32,952 nucleotides of DNA, from the NCBI GenBank assembly GCA_004556655.1, contig SFGF01000038.1, positions 1-32,952 on the forward strand, in the 5' to 3' direction. How positions within the stretch are numbered: the first letter of the stretch is position 1; every line of letters begins with the position of its first letter. The position numbers and the translations under genes were made by a program. Source of the DNA: Lachnospiraceae bacterium (GTDB lineage Bacteria; Bacillota; Clostridia; Lachnospirales; Lachnospiraceae). Under the pieces are notes generated by a model. The model was not told the origin of the DNA. It made no database searches and saw nothing but the letters and a program-made list of their open reading frames with translations. Shown in pieces: positions 15,578 through 23,990 of the stretch.

Positions 15578-17896
15578 TTACTGTGAAATAATACGATAAG
15601 CGCCCTGTTTTTCTGTATGAAATATGAAACGCCCTTTTTCATCCCTCTCTGTATCTACAACTTCACCATCTTTTAGTACACAAATGGACTGTCTGCATCG
15701 TAAAACCGCAGATCCACCACATTCAGAAATCAAACGGGCTTCTTTCAGCCTGCCATTTTCCCATTCAATATCCAGGCAAAATCCTCCTTCCGCCCGAAGT
15801 CCTGTTACCTTTCCTGACTTCCATTGCTCCGGAAGTGCCGGAAGTATAAAAATCTCATCCAGATGGCTTTGCAATAAAAGCTGCGCAATTCCACAGATTC
15901 CGCCAAAATTCCCATCGATCTGGAATACCCAGGGAATTCCCTGGATTCTGTCCAACGGTGGATGAAGATCAAACATATTCGGAGCAGTCAGTTTGGTAAG
16001 CAGATAATTCAAATAATACGCTGCTTTATTTCCATTCTGAAGGCGCGCATACAAATTGATCAGCCATGCACAACTCCATCCTGTATGACCACCTCCGTAC
16101 TCCATTCTTCGCTCCAACACTTTTTCACAGGCTTTTACCAACTGAGGATTTTCATACTCATTAATCTGATTTGATGGAAACATCGGATACAAATGGGAGA
16201 AATGTCTGTGTCCCGGCTCCCATTCATCATAATCCTCACGCCACTCCATCAATTGTCCGTATTTTCCTATTTTATAAGGAGGAAGCTTATCAAGAATTTC
16301 CCGAATCTGCTGCTTCATTTCATCCTCCTTATATCCGAGGATTGCCGCACTATCCAGATACTGTCCGAACACATCTTTCAGTATTGCAGTATCCATGGTA
16401 CATCCCATACAGGTCCGCCCGGTTTCACCATTTTCCATAATATATGTATTTTCCGGAGATATAGAAGGACAGGTAACCATTTCTCCCTGATCTTCAATCA
16501 GAAAATCCACAAAAAATTGAACACACTCCCGCATAACAGGAAACATTTTTCTCAGGAAATCTTCATCCATAGTATAGCGATAATGTTTCCAGATATGAGT
16601 AGTCAGCCATGCACCTCCCATCACCCAGTAGGTCGCTGTGATGGCAAGATCCTGCGGAGCTGTGTCTGCCCATACATCTGTATTATGGTGAGCCACAAAT
16701 CCCCGGCATCCGTACATTTCCATAGCCGTCTTTTTTCCGTTTTCCATCATACGCTGCAGAAGATCAAAAAGCGGCTCATGACATTCCGACAAATTACATA
16801 TTTCTGCAGGCCAATAATTCATTTCTGTATTGATATTGATCGTATACTTGGAATCCCAGGTCGGTTCCAGCTTTTCACACCAGATTCCCTGAAGATTTGC
16901 AGGCAGTCCTCCCGGCTGACTGCTTTCCATAAGAAGATATCTTCCATACGCATAATAGAGAGCTATCAGTCCCGGATCCTCTTTGCCCTCTATCAGTCTT
17001 TTGAGACGCTGGTCTGTGGGTATTCTTTCCGGTTTTTCCTCGCTTTCCAGCTGCAGTACTGATCTGTCGTACAGCATCCTGTGCTCCCGAACATGTTCCT
17101 CTCTGATTTTCTCATAAGTATCAAGATCCAGCTTTTCAAGCTGCTCCTTCAGATAAGTGCTACAGTCTGTTATTACTTTTTCTCTGTAAGGAAAGGTTGT
17201 GACACCATTGACATACAGTACCACTCTGTCTGCATTTTTTATAACCAAGTGCTCTCCGATTACTCTGACACTGCCGTTCTGGGCACAGGCTTTGGCCTGA
17301 ATACAAAATTCACTGCCGCCTTTTCCCAGATCCCCATCCAGAAAAATACTATTTTCTGAGGCTTTTCCTGTACGGTTATAAAACCTTCCTCTGGTCATCA
17401 ACACTGACATGGAAATATTACCGGGACGGTCAGAAGAAAATTCCAAAACAAGTACATCCTCTTTTTTTGCGATAAATGCATTGATACTGTACTTTACTTG
17501 ATTCTGTTCATAGATTACACGTGCAATTCCTTCTCTCAGATTCAGCTCTCTTCTGTATTTTTCCACATTTCCATCTTTGTGCTCTATCCGGTAAAACAGA
17601 TCACCCATGGTCTGATATGGTCTTTCACTCTGTGGAATTCCAGAGAGCGCATATACTTCCAGTTCCTCTGCTTCCGCTATCTTCCCCTCACTGATCAGTC
17701 TCTGTATCACCGGCAGATAATCCCGGGTATCGGGATTCAGACGATCAATGGGACCTCCGTAAACGATACTCTCCTCATTCATCTGAACCGTTCCTTCAAA
17801 AGGCTGTCCATAGATCATAGCACCCATTCTCCCATTTCCCAGGGGAAGTGCCTCAATCCATGATTCTGCCGGTTTTGTATACCACAATTTACACAT
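15578..17896 (-). CDS. GH95 alpha-L-fucosidase (1,2-specific type), cytoplasmic
   Basis: 772 aa, full length for a GH95 catalytic protein: N-terminal beta domain (1-280), helical barrel (about 290-690) and a C-terminal beta domain. There is no signal peptide and the start has AGGAGG. Residues equivalent to the Bifidobacterium AfcA catalytic set are visible. The asparagine pair N354/N356 lies in NINTEMNYWPAE, the acid Glu 482 in CPSISPENTY, and Asp 661 in DGNFGG. The GH95 mechanism is inverting, typically removing terminal alpha-1,2-fucose from H-antigen-like glycans or 2'-fucosyllactose; some members act on galactosides. It is divergent from the kinase gene and likely shares regulation with the binding-protein operon. 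Confidence 0.92.
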   Translation of the reverse strand: MCKLWYTKPAESWIEALPLGNGRMGAMIYGQPFEGTVQMNEESIVYGGPIDRLNPDTRDYLPVIQRLISEGKIAEAEELEVYALSGIPQSERPYQTMGDLFYRIEHKDGNVEKYRRELNLREGIARVIYEQNQVKYSINAFIAKKEDVLVLEFSSDRPGNISMSVLMTRGRFYNRTGKASENSIFLDGDLGKGGSEFCIQAKACAQNGSVRVIGEHLVIKNADRVVLYVNGVTTFPYREKVITDCSTYLKEQLEKLDLDTYEKIREEHVREHRMLYDRSVLQLESEEKPERIPTDQRLKRLIEGKEDPGLIALYYAYGRYLLMESSQPGGLPANLQGIWCEKLEPTWDSKYTININTEMNYWPAEICNLSECHEPLFDLLQRMMENGKKTAMEMYGCRGFVAHHNTDVWADTAPQDLAITATYWVMGGAWLTTHIWKHYRYTMDEDFLRKMFPVMRECVQFFVDFLIEDQGEMVTCPSISPENTYIMENGETGRTCMGCTMDTAILKDVFGQYLDSAAILGYKEDEMKQQIREILDKLPPYKIGKYGQLMEWREDYDEWEPGHRHFSHLYPMFPSNQINEYENPQLVKACEKVLERRMEYGGGHTGWSCAWLINLYARLQNGNKAAYYLNYLLTKLTAPNMFDLHPPLDRIQGIPWVFQIDGNFGGICGIAQLLLQSHLDEIFILPALPEQWKSGKVTGLRAEGGFCLDIEWENGRLKEARLISECGGSAVLRCRQSICVLKDGEVVDTERDEKGRFIFHTEKQGAYRIISQ

Positions 17897-17979
17897 TCTC
17901 CGTCCTCCTATTATTTAAATATTTATCCCAGGATACCTGCAGATTTCTCTGGGTTTCACTCTTTCGTAATTCTCAAAAT

Positions 17980-18031
17980 ATTGTATCTGATTCCAGATGA
18001 TAAATCCATGGATATTTTTCAAATTATCCAT
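17980..18031 (-). promoter_or_regulatory. promoter and AraC-type operator of the GH95 gene; divergent kinase promoter region
   Basis: Minus-strand TACAAT (17980-17985) and TGGATT (18003-18008) are spaced 17 bp. The -35 lies inside AAATCCATGGATATTT (18002-18017), a 15-of-16 match to the site at 15451-15466, and a second CATG core begins 22 bp upstream (18029), exactly as in the other promoter. For the divergent kinase gene only a TATAAT (18064-18069) is obvious, with no good -35, so that gene may also depend on this operator. Confidence 0.65.
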
Positions 18032-18103
18032 GCATTTTTCTCTGTTGTATGATATACTTACGATATAATTTGCATTCGTTCAGAATTCAAGCGGAGGATT
18101 TTT

Positions 18104-19933
18104 ATGATATTCAAAAAACTGTCTTTCCAAAAAAAATTATATATTTCCTGCTTTACTCTGAACCTGATTTTGTTATCCATCTGTTCGGTTGTCTTTTATT
18201 ACTATACTTCTGACTCTTTGAAGAAAAATATGCAGGACACTGTGATCAGCAATACTTCCATGCTCTCCAAAGATCTGGATAATCTTTTGAAAGCCGCAGA
18301 CAATACCCTGAAAGAGCTGCAGACAAATTCCTCTTTGACTTCTGTAGCAAAAGAGATTACCTATTCAAATAATAATTATTTTGCAACCCATGTCCCGGAC
18401 AGTTCCACATTTCAGAAAGCGTTTCGTTCCGTTTTATTTTCCCAGAATCTAAACGGTTCTATCAGTTATGTAAGTAATTACTATGACAACATCGGCGCGT
18501 CCTACTCTACCGGTACCTATGAATATATCAGCAAAGAAACGCTCAGAAAGCTCGAAGGATTGACTGAGCTTCTTGACAATACGAATTTTGTTACTTATGT
18601 ACCACCCCATGAAGATTACTGGGGACACGGAAAAACGGTATTTTCTGTGGTTCGTTCCATGCGTGATACCTATAACAAATACGGAATTTTTATCCTTGAT
18701 TTTGATATTTCCTCTCTGTCCGGTCTTCTCAATGATTTCGAAAATCCGGAAGATTTTTCGATTACCATTTTGGATGAAAATCAGAACTTTATCTATACCA
18801 CCAATGAAAATATGGATCAGGATCATTTTTATGCCTGCTATCAGGAAGCTGCTGCATCTGAAACCGACCGGACATTTTCAGCCAACGATGTAAGTATCTC
18901 CTGTTATGAAGTTTCTTCCACCACTGGCTGGACTTTCATACTGACTTCCAGTACTGCCGGATATTTGAAATCACTAAAAAATGCTCTTGCAGTCAGCGCT
19001 ATTTTATTTTTGTCTCTGTTTTTCATCATGTCTTCCTTTTTGTTTTTGATGACTCACAAACTGACAAAACCACTGAAGCAGCTGACCAACCAGCTTATGA
19101 ATCTGGAACCCGGAAGAAATATCAATATCAGCCAGATATCCAGCAATAATGAGATTACAACTCTGACCAATGCCGTACAGGCATTTCTTTCCGAAATTTA
19201 TGATCAGAACCAGCGCCTTACGGAAGCCCGACGCCGAACCCTGAAAGCTCATTATGATGCCATGGAGGCACAGCTGAATCCTCATTTTCTTTACAACACC
19301 CTGTCCGTCATCGGCATGGCCGGTTTAAGCAGCGGCAATACGACCGTCTCCACCATGTGCAGTGAACTTGCCAATCTGCTTCGTTATTCCCTGTCGTATA
19401 CTGGGCAGTCTGTCCTTCTGGAACAGGAAATTACCAATACCAGCAGTTATCTTTACATCATGAAAATGCGTTACGAGGATGATCTGATCTATAGCTGGGA
19501 TCTGGACGAATCATTGAATGCGCTTTATGTTCCAAAACTGATCCTTCAGCCCCTGGTTGAGAATTGTTTTCAACATGGTTTTCAGCAGACCGAACATGAG
19601 ATTCTTCCCCCATGGAAGATCCGCATCACTTCTTTCAGCGACGATAATTACTGGTATCTTTCCATCACCAATAATGGCGCACTTTTTAAAGATGAAAAGC
19701 TGCAGCAGCTGCAGGAACGGCTTCGGCATTTCAAGCTTCCCGAATATGATGAATCCAATTTTGAGGATATTATCCGACGACAAGGATTCGGACTGGAAAA
19801 TACCATTCTTCGTCTGAATATTTACTATCACGGAGAAGAATATTTTAATGTATCTACGGATACAGAAAGAGGAGAAACAACTGTAACAATCGGCGGTCCT
19901 TTAGAACCGCAGAACACTTTTGACAGATTTTAA
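18104..19933 (+). CDS. YesM-type membrane sensor histidine kinase
   Basis: 609 aa, usual length. It has TM1 (about 12-34), an extracellular Cache-like sensor region (35-290), TM2 (about 293-316), a HAMP region starting HKLTKPLKQLTNQL (318-331) and the LytS/YesM kinase core. His 394 in AQLNPHFLYNTL is the phospho-acceptor and LQPLVENCFQHGF carries the N-box Asn 487. The second glycine box is RQGFGLENT. The adenine-contacting Asp of the G1 box is replaced: ITNNGALF (521-528) instead of the usual DxGxG. It starts after GGAGG, and the partner regulator follows after 19 bp. The signal is presumably an external fucosylated sugar or its loaded binding protein (inference). Confidence 0.92.
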   Translation: MIFKKLSFQKKLYISCFTLNLILLSICSVVFYYYTSDSLKKNMQDTVISNTSMLSKDLDNLLKAADNTLKELQTNSSLTSVAKEITYSNNNYFATHVPDSSTFQKAFRSVLFSQNLNGSISYVSNYYDNIGASYSTGTYEYISKETLRKLEGLTELLDNTNFVTYVPPHEDYWGHGKTVFSVVRSMRDTYNKYGIFILDFDISSLSGLLNDFENPEDFSITILDENQNFIYTTNENMDQDHFYACYQEAAASETDRTFSANDVSISCYEVSSTTGWTFILTSSTAGYLKSLKNALAVSAILFLSLFFIMSSFLFLMTHKLTKPLKQLTNQLMNLEPGRNINISQISSNNEITTLTNAVQAFLSEIYDQNQRLTEARRRTLKAHYDAMEAQLNPHFLYNTLSVIGMAGLSSGNTTVSTMCSELANLLRYSLSYTGQSVLLEQEITNTSSYLYIMKMRYEDDLIYSWDLDESLNALYVPKLILQPLVENCFQHGFQQTEHEILPPWKIRITSFSDDNYWYLSITNNGALFKDEKLQQLQERLRHFKLPEYDESNFEDIIRRQGFGLENTILRLNIYYHGEEYFNVSTDTERGETTVTIGGPLEPQNTFDRF

Positions 19934-19952
19934 CTGTCCGGAGGAAACACTT

Positions 19953-21467
19953 ATGATTCATGTGATTATTGTAGAAGATGAACCGGCCATCGCAAGAGGG
20001 CTGTCGATGATGATTACTCAAAACTATCCTGATTTTCAGGTGATCGCACTGGCAAGGAACGGAAAGGACGGACTTCAGAAGATACTGGAACTGAAACCGG
20101 AACTGGTCTTTGTTGATATCAATATGCCTGTCATGAACGGGCTGGACATGATCGAACAGGTACAAAAATCCGGATTTTTCACTCAATGCGTAATCCTTAC
20201 CGGTTATGCTGAATTTGAATATGCCAGAACGGCAATTAAACTGGGAATTTCTGATTATCTGTTAAAACCGATTTCTCCTGATACTTTAAAAGAGATTATG
20301 GTTTCCTGCCGTCAAAAATATCAGGCACAGATTCGCATCCTTCAGGCAGAATATCTGCAGCGCTGTATTGGCCGCACTCCCGCAGCCTCTGAAAATGACA
20401 ATCCTCTCTCCGGCTATCATTGTACGCTGCTGCTTCTGCTCTTCGGATCACTCTGCAGCAATATTTATAATGAAGCGTTGATTACTTCAAATCCACCAAC
20501 TGCGGATCCCTCACTGATCCGCAAATTGGAGACAAATTATCATATTTCTTTGTTTACACTGCGTGGACGACATTACAATGAACTTATTTTTGCCGCCGTA
20601 TACCCTGAGCATCAGACTGTTGATATAACAGTACTTTCCGAAAAACTGTATTCCTCATTCTGTACTCCGGATACCTATACGAATCTGATTGTTTCTCAAA
20701 ACATTCCCAATGGTCAGAATCTTCACGAAGCCGCCGGCAATCTTTATTTGTATGCATTAACAAAAAATCCATTTGGTTTTGGGCACATTCAGATCAGCGA
20801 ATCTCTGTCCGACAAAAAAATACATATTTCATCAGAAGTCAAGAAAATTTGTTCTGCCATTCCGGAGCATCCCGCTCTTGAAACCGTGCAGGACTACCTG
20901 CATTCCATTCTCACGTACTGGCAGGAAGAAAAAGTATCACAATTTCAACTTACCACCGATCTGCGATATTTTTTCAGCACCGTAATTCATGACTATTCCG
21001 ATGAAAATATCATATACCCCGATGCCGCCGAAATTGTGTCCTCCTGCCATGCTTATGATGAACTGGAACGGACACTCCAATATGAACTCGGAATAATCTA
21101 TGGACGTAATTCTCAGGTTCTTCCTGACAGTCAACAATCTCTGGCCAAACAGGTACGTAACTGGCTGGATATGAATTTTACAACTCCGATTACCTTTAAA
21201 ATCTTCCAGGATATCTTCGGTCACAGTGAAAAATATATTTCCGCTCTTTTTAAAGCCGAATTCGGCATATCTCCAAGCAAATACATCGGAGAACTGCGAT
21301 TGAATATGGCAAAAAAACTGATGCAGGCCAACCCGGATATTCTATTAAAAGATGTTGCTGAAATGGTAGGATATGCAGATGCATTTTACTTCAGCCGGGT
21401 ATTCAAATCCCATGAAGGAATATCACCCAGCCAATATGCAAAACTTGCCAAAGAGAAGAATTTTTGA
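19953..21467 (+). CDS. YesN/AraC-type response regulator of the fucosidase locus
   Basis: 504 aa from ATG 19953, preceded by GGAGGAAAC; the in-frame start at 19920 lies within the kinase gene. The receiver has E9-D10-E11 acidic residues, phospho-acceptor Asp 55 in LVFVDINMP and Lys 105 in YLLKPISPD. After a variable linker, two AraC-type helix-turn-helix motifs close the protein (IFQDIFGHSEKYISALFKAE and VAEMVGYADAFYFSRVFKSH, ending ISPSQYAKLAKEKNF). It is the best candidate to bind the CCATGG-type operators at 15451 and 18002. Confidence 0.92.
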   Translation: MIHVIIVEDEPAIARGLSMMITQNYPDFQVIALARNGKDGLQKILELKPELVFVDINMPVMNGLDMIEQVQKSGFFTQCVILTGYAEFEYARTAIKLGISDYLLKPISPDTLKEIMVSCRQKYQAQIRILQAEYLQRCIGRTPAASENDNPLSGYHCTLLLLLFGSLCSNIYNEALITSNPPTADPSLIRKLETNYHISLFTLRGRHYNELIFAAVYPEHQTVDITVLSEKLYSSFCTPDTYTNLIVSQNIPNGQNLHEAAGNLYLYALTKNPFGFGHIQISESLSDKKIHISSEVKKICSAIPEHPALETVQDYLHSILTYWQEEKVSQFQLTTDLRYFFSTVIHDYSDENIIYPDAAEIVSSCHAYDELERTLQYELGIIYGRNSQVLPDSQQSLAKQVRNWLDMNFTTPITFKIFQDIFGHSEKYISALFKAEFGISPSKYIGELRLNMAKKLMQANPDILLKDVAEMVGYADAFYFSRVFKSHEGISPSQYAKLAKEKNF

Positions 21468-21491
21468 GTTTCGTGCACGAAATCAAAAAAT

Positions 21492-21573
21492 GGCTGACAG
21501 AATTGTGTTCTTCAAACCAATATCATCAGGTAAAGTGACCTTACATTGGCATGAGAATACAATTCTATCAGCC
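21492..21573. repeat. 82-bp imperfect palindrome between convergent genes
   Basis: Arms 21492-21510 and 21555-21573 match at 17 of 19 positions (GGCTGACAGAATTG against CAATTCTATCAGCC at the outer ends). Inside them CCAAT/ATTGG and AGGT/ACCT pair as well, so the whole stretch can fold into one long stem. It lies between the stop of the response regulator and the stop of iolG. The reading is either a bidirectional terminator or a MITE-like remnant. A short TTTCGTGCACGAAA palindrome overlaps the regulator's 3' end at 21469-21482. Confidence 0.5.
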
Positions 21574-21614
21574 TCATTATGTTTTATTCTTTATACGAAT
21601 CTAAATGTACAAGA

Positions 21615-22628
21615 TTAGAATTCAATCTCAGAAATCTTAACCGGTCTGTGTTCTTCTACGGATTTCTTAGCAGCAAGTCCCATAAGAACCGGTTTCAGTC
21701 CGTCTTCTACACCAACCGGTGTATCGGTATCGTTTTCGATTGCATCAACAAACTCAGTGATTTCCTGAGCATATGCAGCCATATAACGCTCCAGGAAGAA
21801 GAACATTGGTTTTTCACCTGTAACACCATCAGCATTTGCAATTACTGCATTGGACTGGCTGTCGTTTGCGTTCATTACCATACCTTTGGAACCAAATACT
21901 TCTGCTCTCTGATCGTATCCATAAACAGCTTTTCTGGAGTTATCAATAACTGCGATTGCTCCGTTAGCCATCTTCAGTGTGATCACTGCAGTATCTACAT
22001 CGCCTGCTTCTCCGATAGCCGGATCAACCAGAACTGCAGACTGTACATAAACTTCCTCTGCATCGCATCCTGCCAGGAAACGAACCATATCAAAATCATG
22101 AATGGTCATATCCAGGAACATACCACCGGATACTGCTACATACTGTGCTGAAGGTGGCTCTGGATCTCTGGAAGTAATCTTGATGATGTGCGGATCACCG
22201 ATTTTGCCTGCTGCAACTGCCTGCTGAACAGCGCGGAAGTTGTGGTCAAAACGACGGTTGAAACCAACCTGATATTTTGTTTTCTTTCCTTCCAGAGCTT
22301 TCATAACAGCTTTGATTTTATCTACATCATGATCGATCGGTTTTTCGCAGAATACATGTTTTCCAGCTTCGATCGCTTCAATAGAGATCGGTGAATGAGT
22401 GTCTGTGGAAGAGCAGATTAAAACTGCATCGATTTCCGGATCTGCCAGAATCTCTTTGTAATCTTTTGTAGTGTTGGCAATTCCCATACCTTTTGCCCAT
22501 GCTTCTGTAGCTTCATTCATGAACGGATCTGCAATTGTTTTAACAGTTGCATTCTTCACATAGTTGGAAATACTTTCAGCATGTACCTTTCCGATACGTC
22601 CGGCTCCGATAATACCAATTGTTACCAT
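21615..22628 (-). CDS. iolG: inositol 2-dehydrogenase
   Basis: 337 aa, Gfo/Idh/MocA family. The N-terminal Rossmann motif is GIIGAGRIGKVHAESI (5-20). The catalytic Lys 96 is in FCEKPI, and Asp 173 and His 177 are in FLDMTIHDFDMVRFLAG, matching Lys97, Asp172 and His176 of the Bacillus subtilis enzyme. It oxidises myo-inositol to scyllo-inosose (2-keto-myo-inositol) with NAD+, the first step of inositol use. The start has AAGGAG. It is transcribed alone, convergent with the response regulator and separate from iolA, but its promoter repeats suggest it belongs to the same regulon. Confidence 0.9.
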   Translation of the reverse strand: MVTIGIIGAGRIGKVHAESISNYVKNATVKTIADPFMNEATEAWAKGMGIANTTKDYKEILADPEIDAVLICSSTDTHSPISIEAIEAGKHVFCEKPIDHDVDKIKAVMKALEGKKTKYQVGFNRRFDHNFRAVQQAVAAGKIGDPHIIKITSRDPEPPSAQYVAVSGGMFLDMTIHDFDMVRFLAGCDAEEVYVQSAVLVDPAIGEAGDVDTAVITLKMANGAIAVIDNSRKAVYGYDQRAEVFGSKGMVMNANDSQSNAVIANADGVTGEKPMFFFLERYMAAYAQEITEFVDAIENDTDTPVGVEDGLKPVLMGLAAKKSVEEHRPVKISEIEF

Positions 22629-22695
22629 AGTCTTTTCTCCTTTTTGATTAATTTTGAGTTGTTTGGTTTAAATGTTATCATTTTTGATTGACAAA

Positions 22696-22734
22696 ATTAT
22701 ATCACTTTATCATAACTTTATCAATAGTTTATCA
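22696..22734 (-). promoter_or_regulatory. iolG promoter with 11-bp tandem operator repeats
   Basis: Minus-strand TTGATA (22719-22724) and TATAAT (22696-22701) are spaced 17 bp. TGATAAA (TTTATCA on the plus strand) occurs at 22706, 22717 and 22728, exactly 11 bp apart, covering the spacer, the -35 and just upstream. The B. subtilis IolR repressor is known to bind tandem 11-mers of consensus WRAYCAADARD; these units match at 8 to 9 of 11 positions. The DeoR-type protein at 10006-10764 is the likely ligand. Confidence 0.65.
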
Positions 22735-22765
22735 TTTTTATTTTTATATTTTTATGAAATTTCAA

Positions 22766-22817
22766 TTGACTTCTGCTTAGGACTTCTATATAATAAAATC
22801 AATAACAATTATTATTA
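22766..22817 (+). promoter_or_regulatory. perR promoter and PerR-type box
   Basis: TTGACT (22766-22771) and TATAAT (22789-22794) have a 17-bp spacer. TAACAAT-T-ATTATTA (22803-22817) follows at the start site. It is a 7-1-7 inverted repeat with one mismatch and closely resembles the PerR box TTATAATnATTATAA, which indicates autoregulation. Confidence 0.7.
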
Positions 22818-22833
22818 TTGAAAGGAGGAAATC

Positions 22834-23235
22834 ATGGCCACGCTGAAATACAGTCGCCAGAGGGAATCTATCAAAGAGTTCCTTATGACACGGACTGATC
22901 ATCCTACTGCTGACATCGTCTATCATCAGCTTCGCAAAATGTATCCAAATATCAGTCTGGGAACTGTTTACCGTAACCTGTCCCTCCTGGCTGATATCGG
23001 AGAAATTAACAGAGTATCTACAGGAGATGGGGCCGATCATTATGACGGTCATACCGCACCCCACTATCACGTGATCTGCAAAAAGTGCCACAAGATAACA
23101 GATCTGGATATGGATTATCTGAACGATGTGGAAACCATCGCATCACAGCATTATAATGGAAGAATCGAAAAACATGTCATTAATTTTTATGGAATCTGTG
23201 AAGAATGCTCTGCTTTAGAAGAAAAGACTTCTTGA
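22834..23235 (+). CDS. perR: Fur-family peroxide-responsive repressor PerR
   Basis: 133 aa. The winged-helix region contains HPTADIVYHQL and ISLGTVYRNLSLL. Ligands equivalent to the PerR regulatory site are His 23, Asp 71, His 77, His 79 and Asp 90 (HYDGHTAPHYHVIC, KITDLD). The structural zinc site is Cys82/Cys85 and Cys122/Cys125. The Asp at position 71, the counterpart of B. subtilis Asp85, and the PerR-like boxes here and before the rubrerythrin gene favour PerR over Fur or Zur. It is slightly short at the N-terminus compared with Bacillus PerR. AAGGAGG precedes the ATG. It represses by metal-dependent binding, released by oxidation of the metal-site histidines. Confidence 0.85.
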   Translation: MATLKYSRQRESIKEFLMTRTDHPTADIVYHQLRKMYPNISLGTVYRNLSLLADIGEINRVSTGDGADHYDGHTAPHYHVICKKCHKITDLDMDYLNDVETIASQHYNGRIEKHVINFYGICEECSALEEKTS

Positions 23236-23264
23236 ATCTGTTCTTAAAAAATATAATAAATTTA

Positions 23265-23312
23265 TTGACAAATAAAAAATAATATGGTATCTTAAAATAG
23301 TAATAATTACTA
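23265..23312 (+). promoter_or_regulatory. rubrerythrin operon promoter and PerR-type box
   Basis: A perfect TTGACA (23265-23270) is followed after 17 bp by TATCTT (23288-23293). TAGTAAT-A-ATTACTA (23298-23312), a perfect 7-1-7 palindrome of PerR-box type, covers the expected transcription start. The geometry predicts tight repression and strong induction by peroxide or oxygen. Confidence 0.75.
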
Positions 23313-23361
23313 TTATTAAAAACAATTAAATTAAAATATTTAAAGAAAAGGAGAATGTCAC

Positions 23362-23904
23362 ATGAAAAAATTTGTATGTAACGTATGTGGTTATGTTCAC
23401 GAAGGAGATTCTGCACCGGAGTTCTGCCCAATCTGTAAAGCACCAGCTGAGAAATTTACAGAGCAGGCCGGAGAGATGACATGGGCTGCTGAACACGTAG
23501 TTGGCGTTGCTAAAGGTGTTCCGGAAGATATCATTGCAGACCTGAGAGCAAACTTTGAAGGCGAATGTTCAGAAGTTGGTATGTATCTGGCTATGGCAAG
23601 AGTTGCTCACAGAGAAGGATATCCTGAGATCGGTCTGTACTGGGAAAAAGCAGCTTACGAAGAAGCTGAACATGCAGCTAAATTTGCTGAGCTGTTGGGT
23701 GAAGTTGTTACAGACAGCACCAAAAAGAATCTGGAAATGAGAGTAGATGCTGAGAACGGTGCTACCGCTGGTAAAACAGATCTGGCTAAACGTGCTAAAG
23801 CTGCTAACCTTGACGCTATCCACGATACAGTACATGAGATGGCTAGAGACGAAGCTCGTCATGGAAAAGCATTTGCTGGTCTTCTGAAAAGATATTTTGG
23901 CTAA
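23362..23904 (+). CDS. reverse rubrerythrin (NADH peroxidase-type)
   Basis: 180 aa with the reversed domain order: an N-terminal rubredoxin-like FeS4 domain (Cys 6, 9, 22, 25; FVCNVCGYVHEG and FCPICK), then a four-helix ferritin-like diiron domain. The diiron motifs are GECSEVGMYLAMAR, YEEAEHAAKF and ARDEARHGKAF. In clostridia this class reduces H2O2 and O2 to water, with electrons from NAD(P)H via a rubredoxin reductase. It has AAAGGAG before the ATG and is the first gene after the PerR-controlled promoter. Confidence 0.92.
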   Translation: MKKFVCNVCGYVHEGDSAPEFCPICKAPAEKFTEQAGEMTWAAEHVVGVAKGVPEDIIADLRANFEGECSEVGMYLAMARVAHREGYPEIGLYWEKAAYEEAEHAAKFAELLGEVVTDSTKKNLEMRVDAENGATAGKTDLAKRAKAANLDAIHDTVHEMARDEARHGKAFAGLLKRYFG

Positions 23905-23935
23905 TATTTAGAAAACGCAATAGTTTCGAACCGTG

Positions 23936-23969
23936 CAGGGGTACGCCAGCTTCTAGAGGTGTGCCCCTG
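23936..23969 (+). promoter_or_regulatory. stem-loop between the two rubrerythrin genes
   Basis: CAGGGGTACGCC and GGTGTGCCCCTG pair over 12 bp with two wobble pairs around a 10-nt loop. Only TTATC follows, so termination would be leaky. It probably lowers or stabilises expression of one cistron relative to the other. Confidence 0.55.
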
Positions 23970-23990
23970 TTATCATAAGGAGGGATTAAC

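Noticed and set aside
16193..17062. 289-codon plus-strand frame inside the GH95 gene
   Set aside because: It lies antisense to a complete GH95 gene with all catalytic motifs; no independent start signal.
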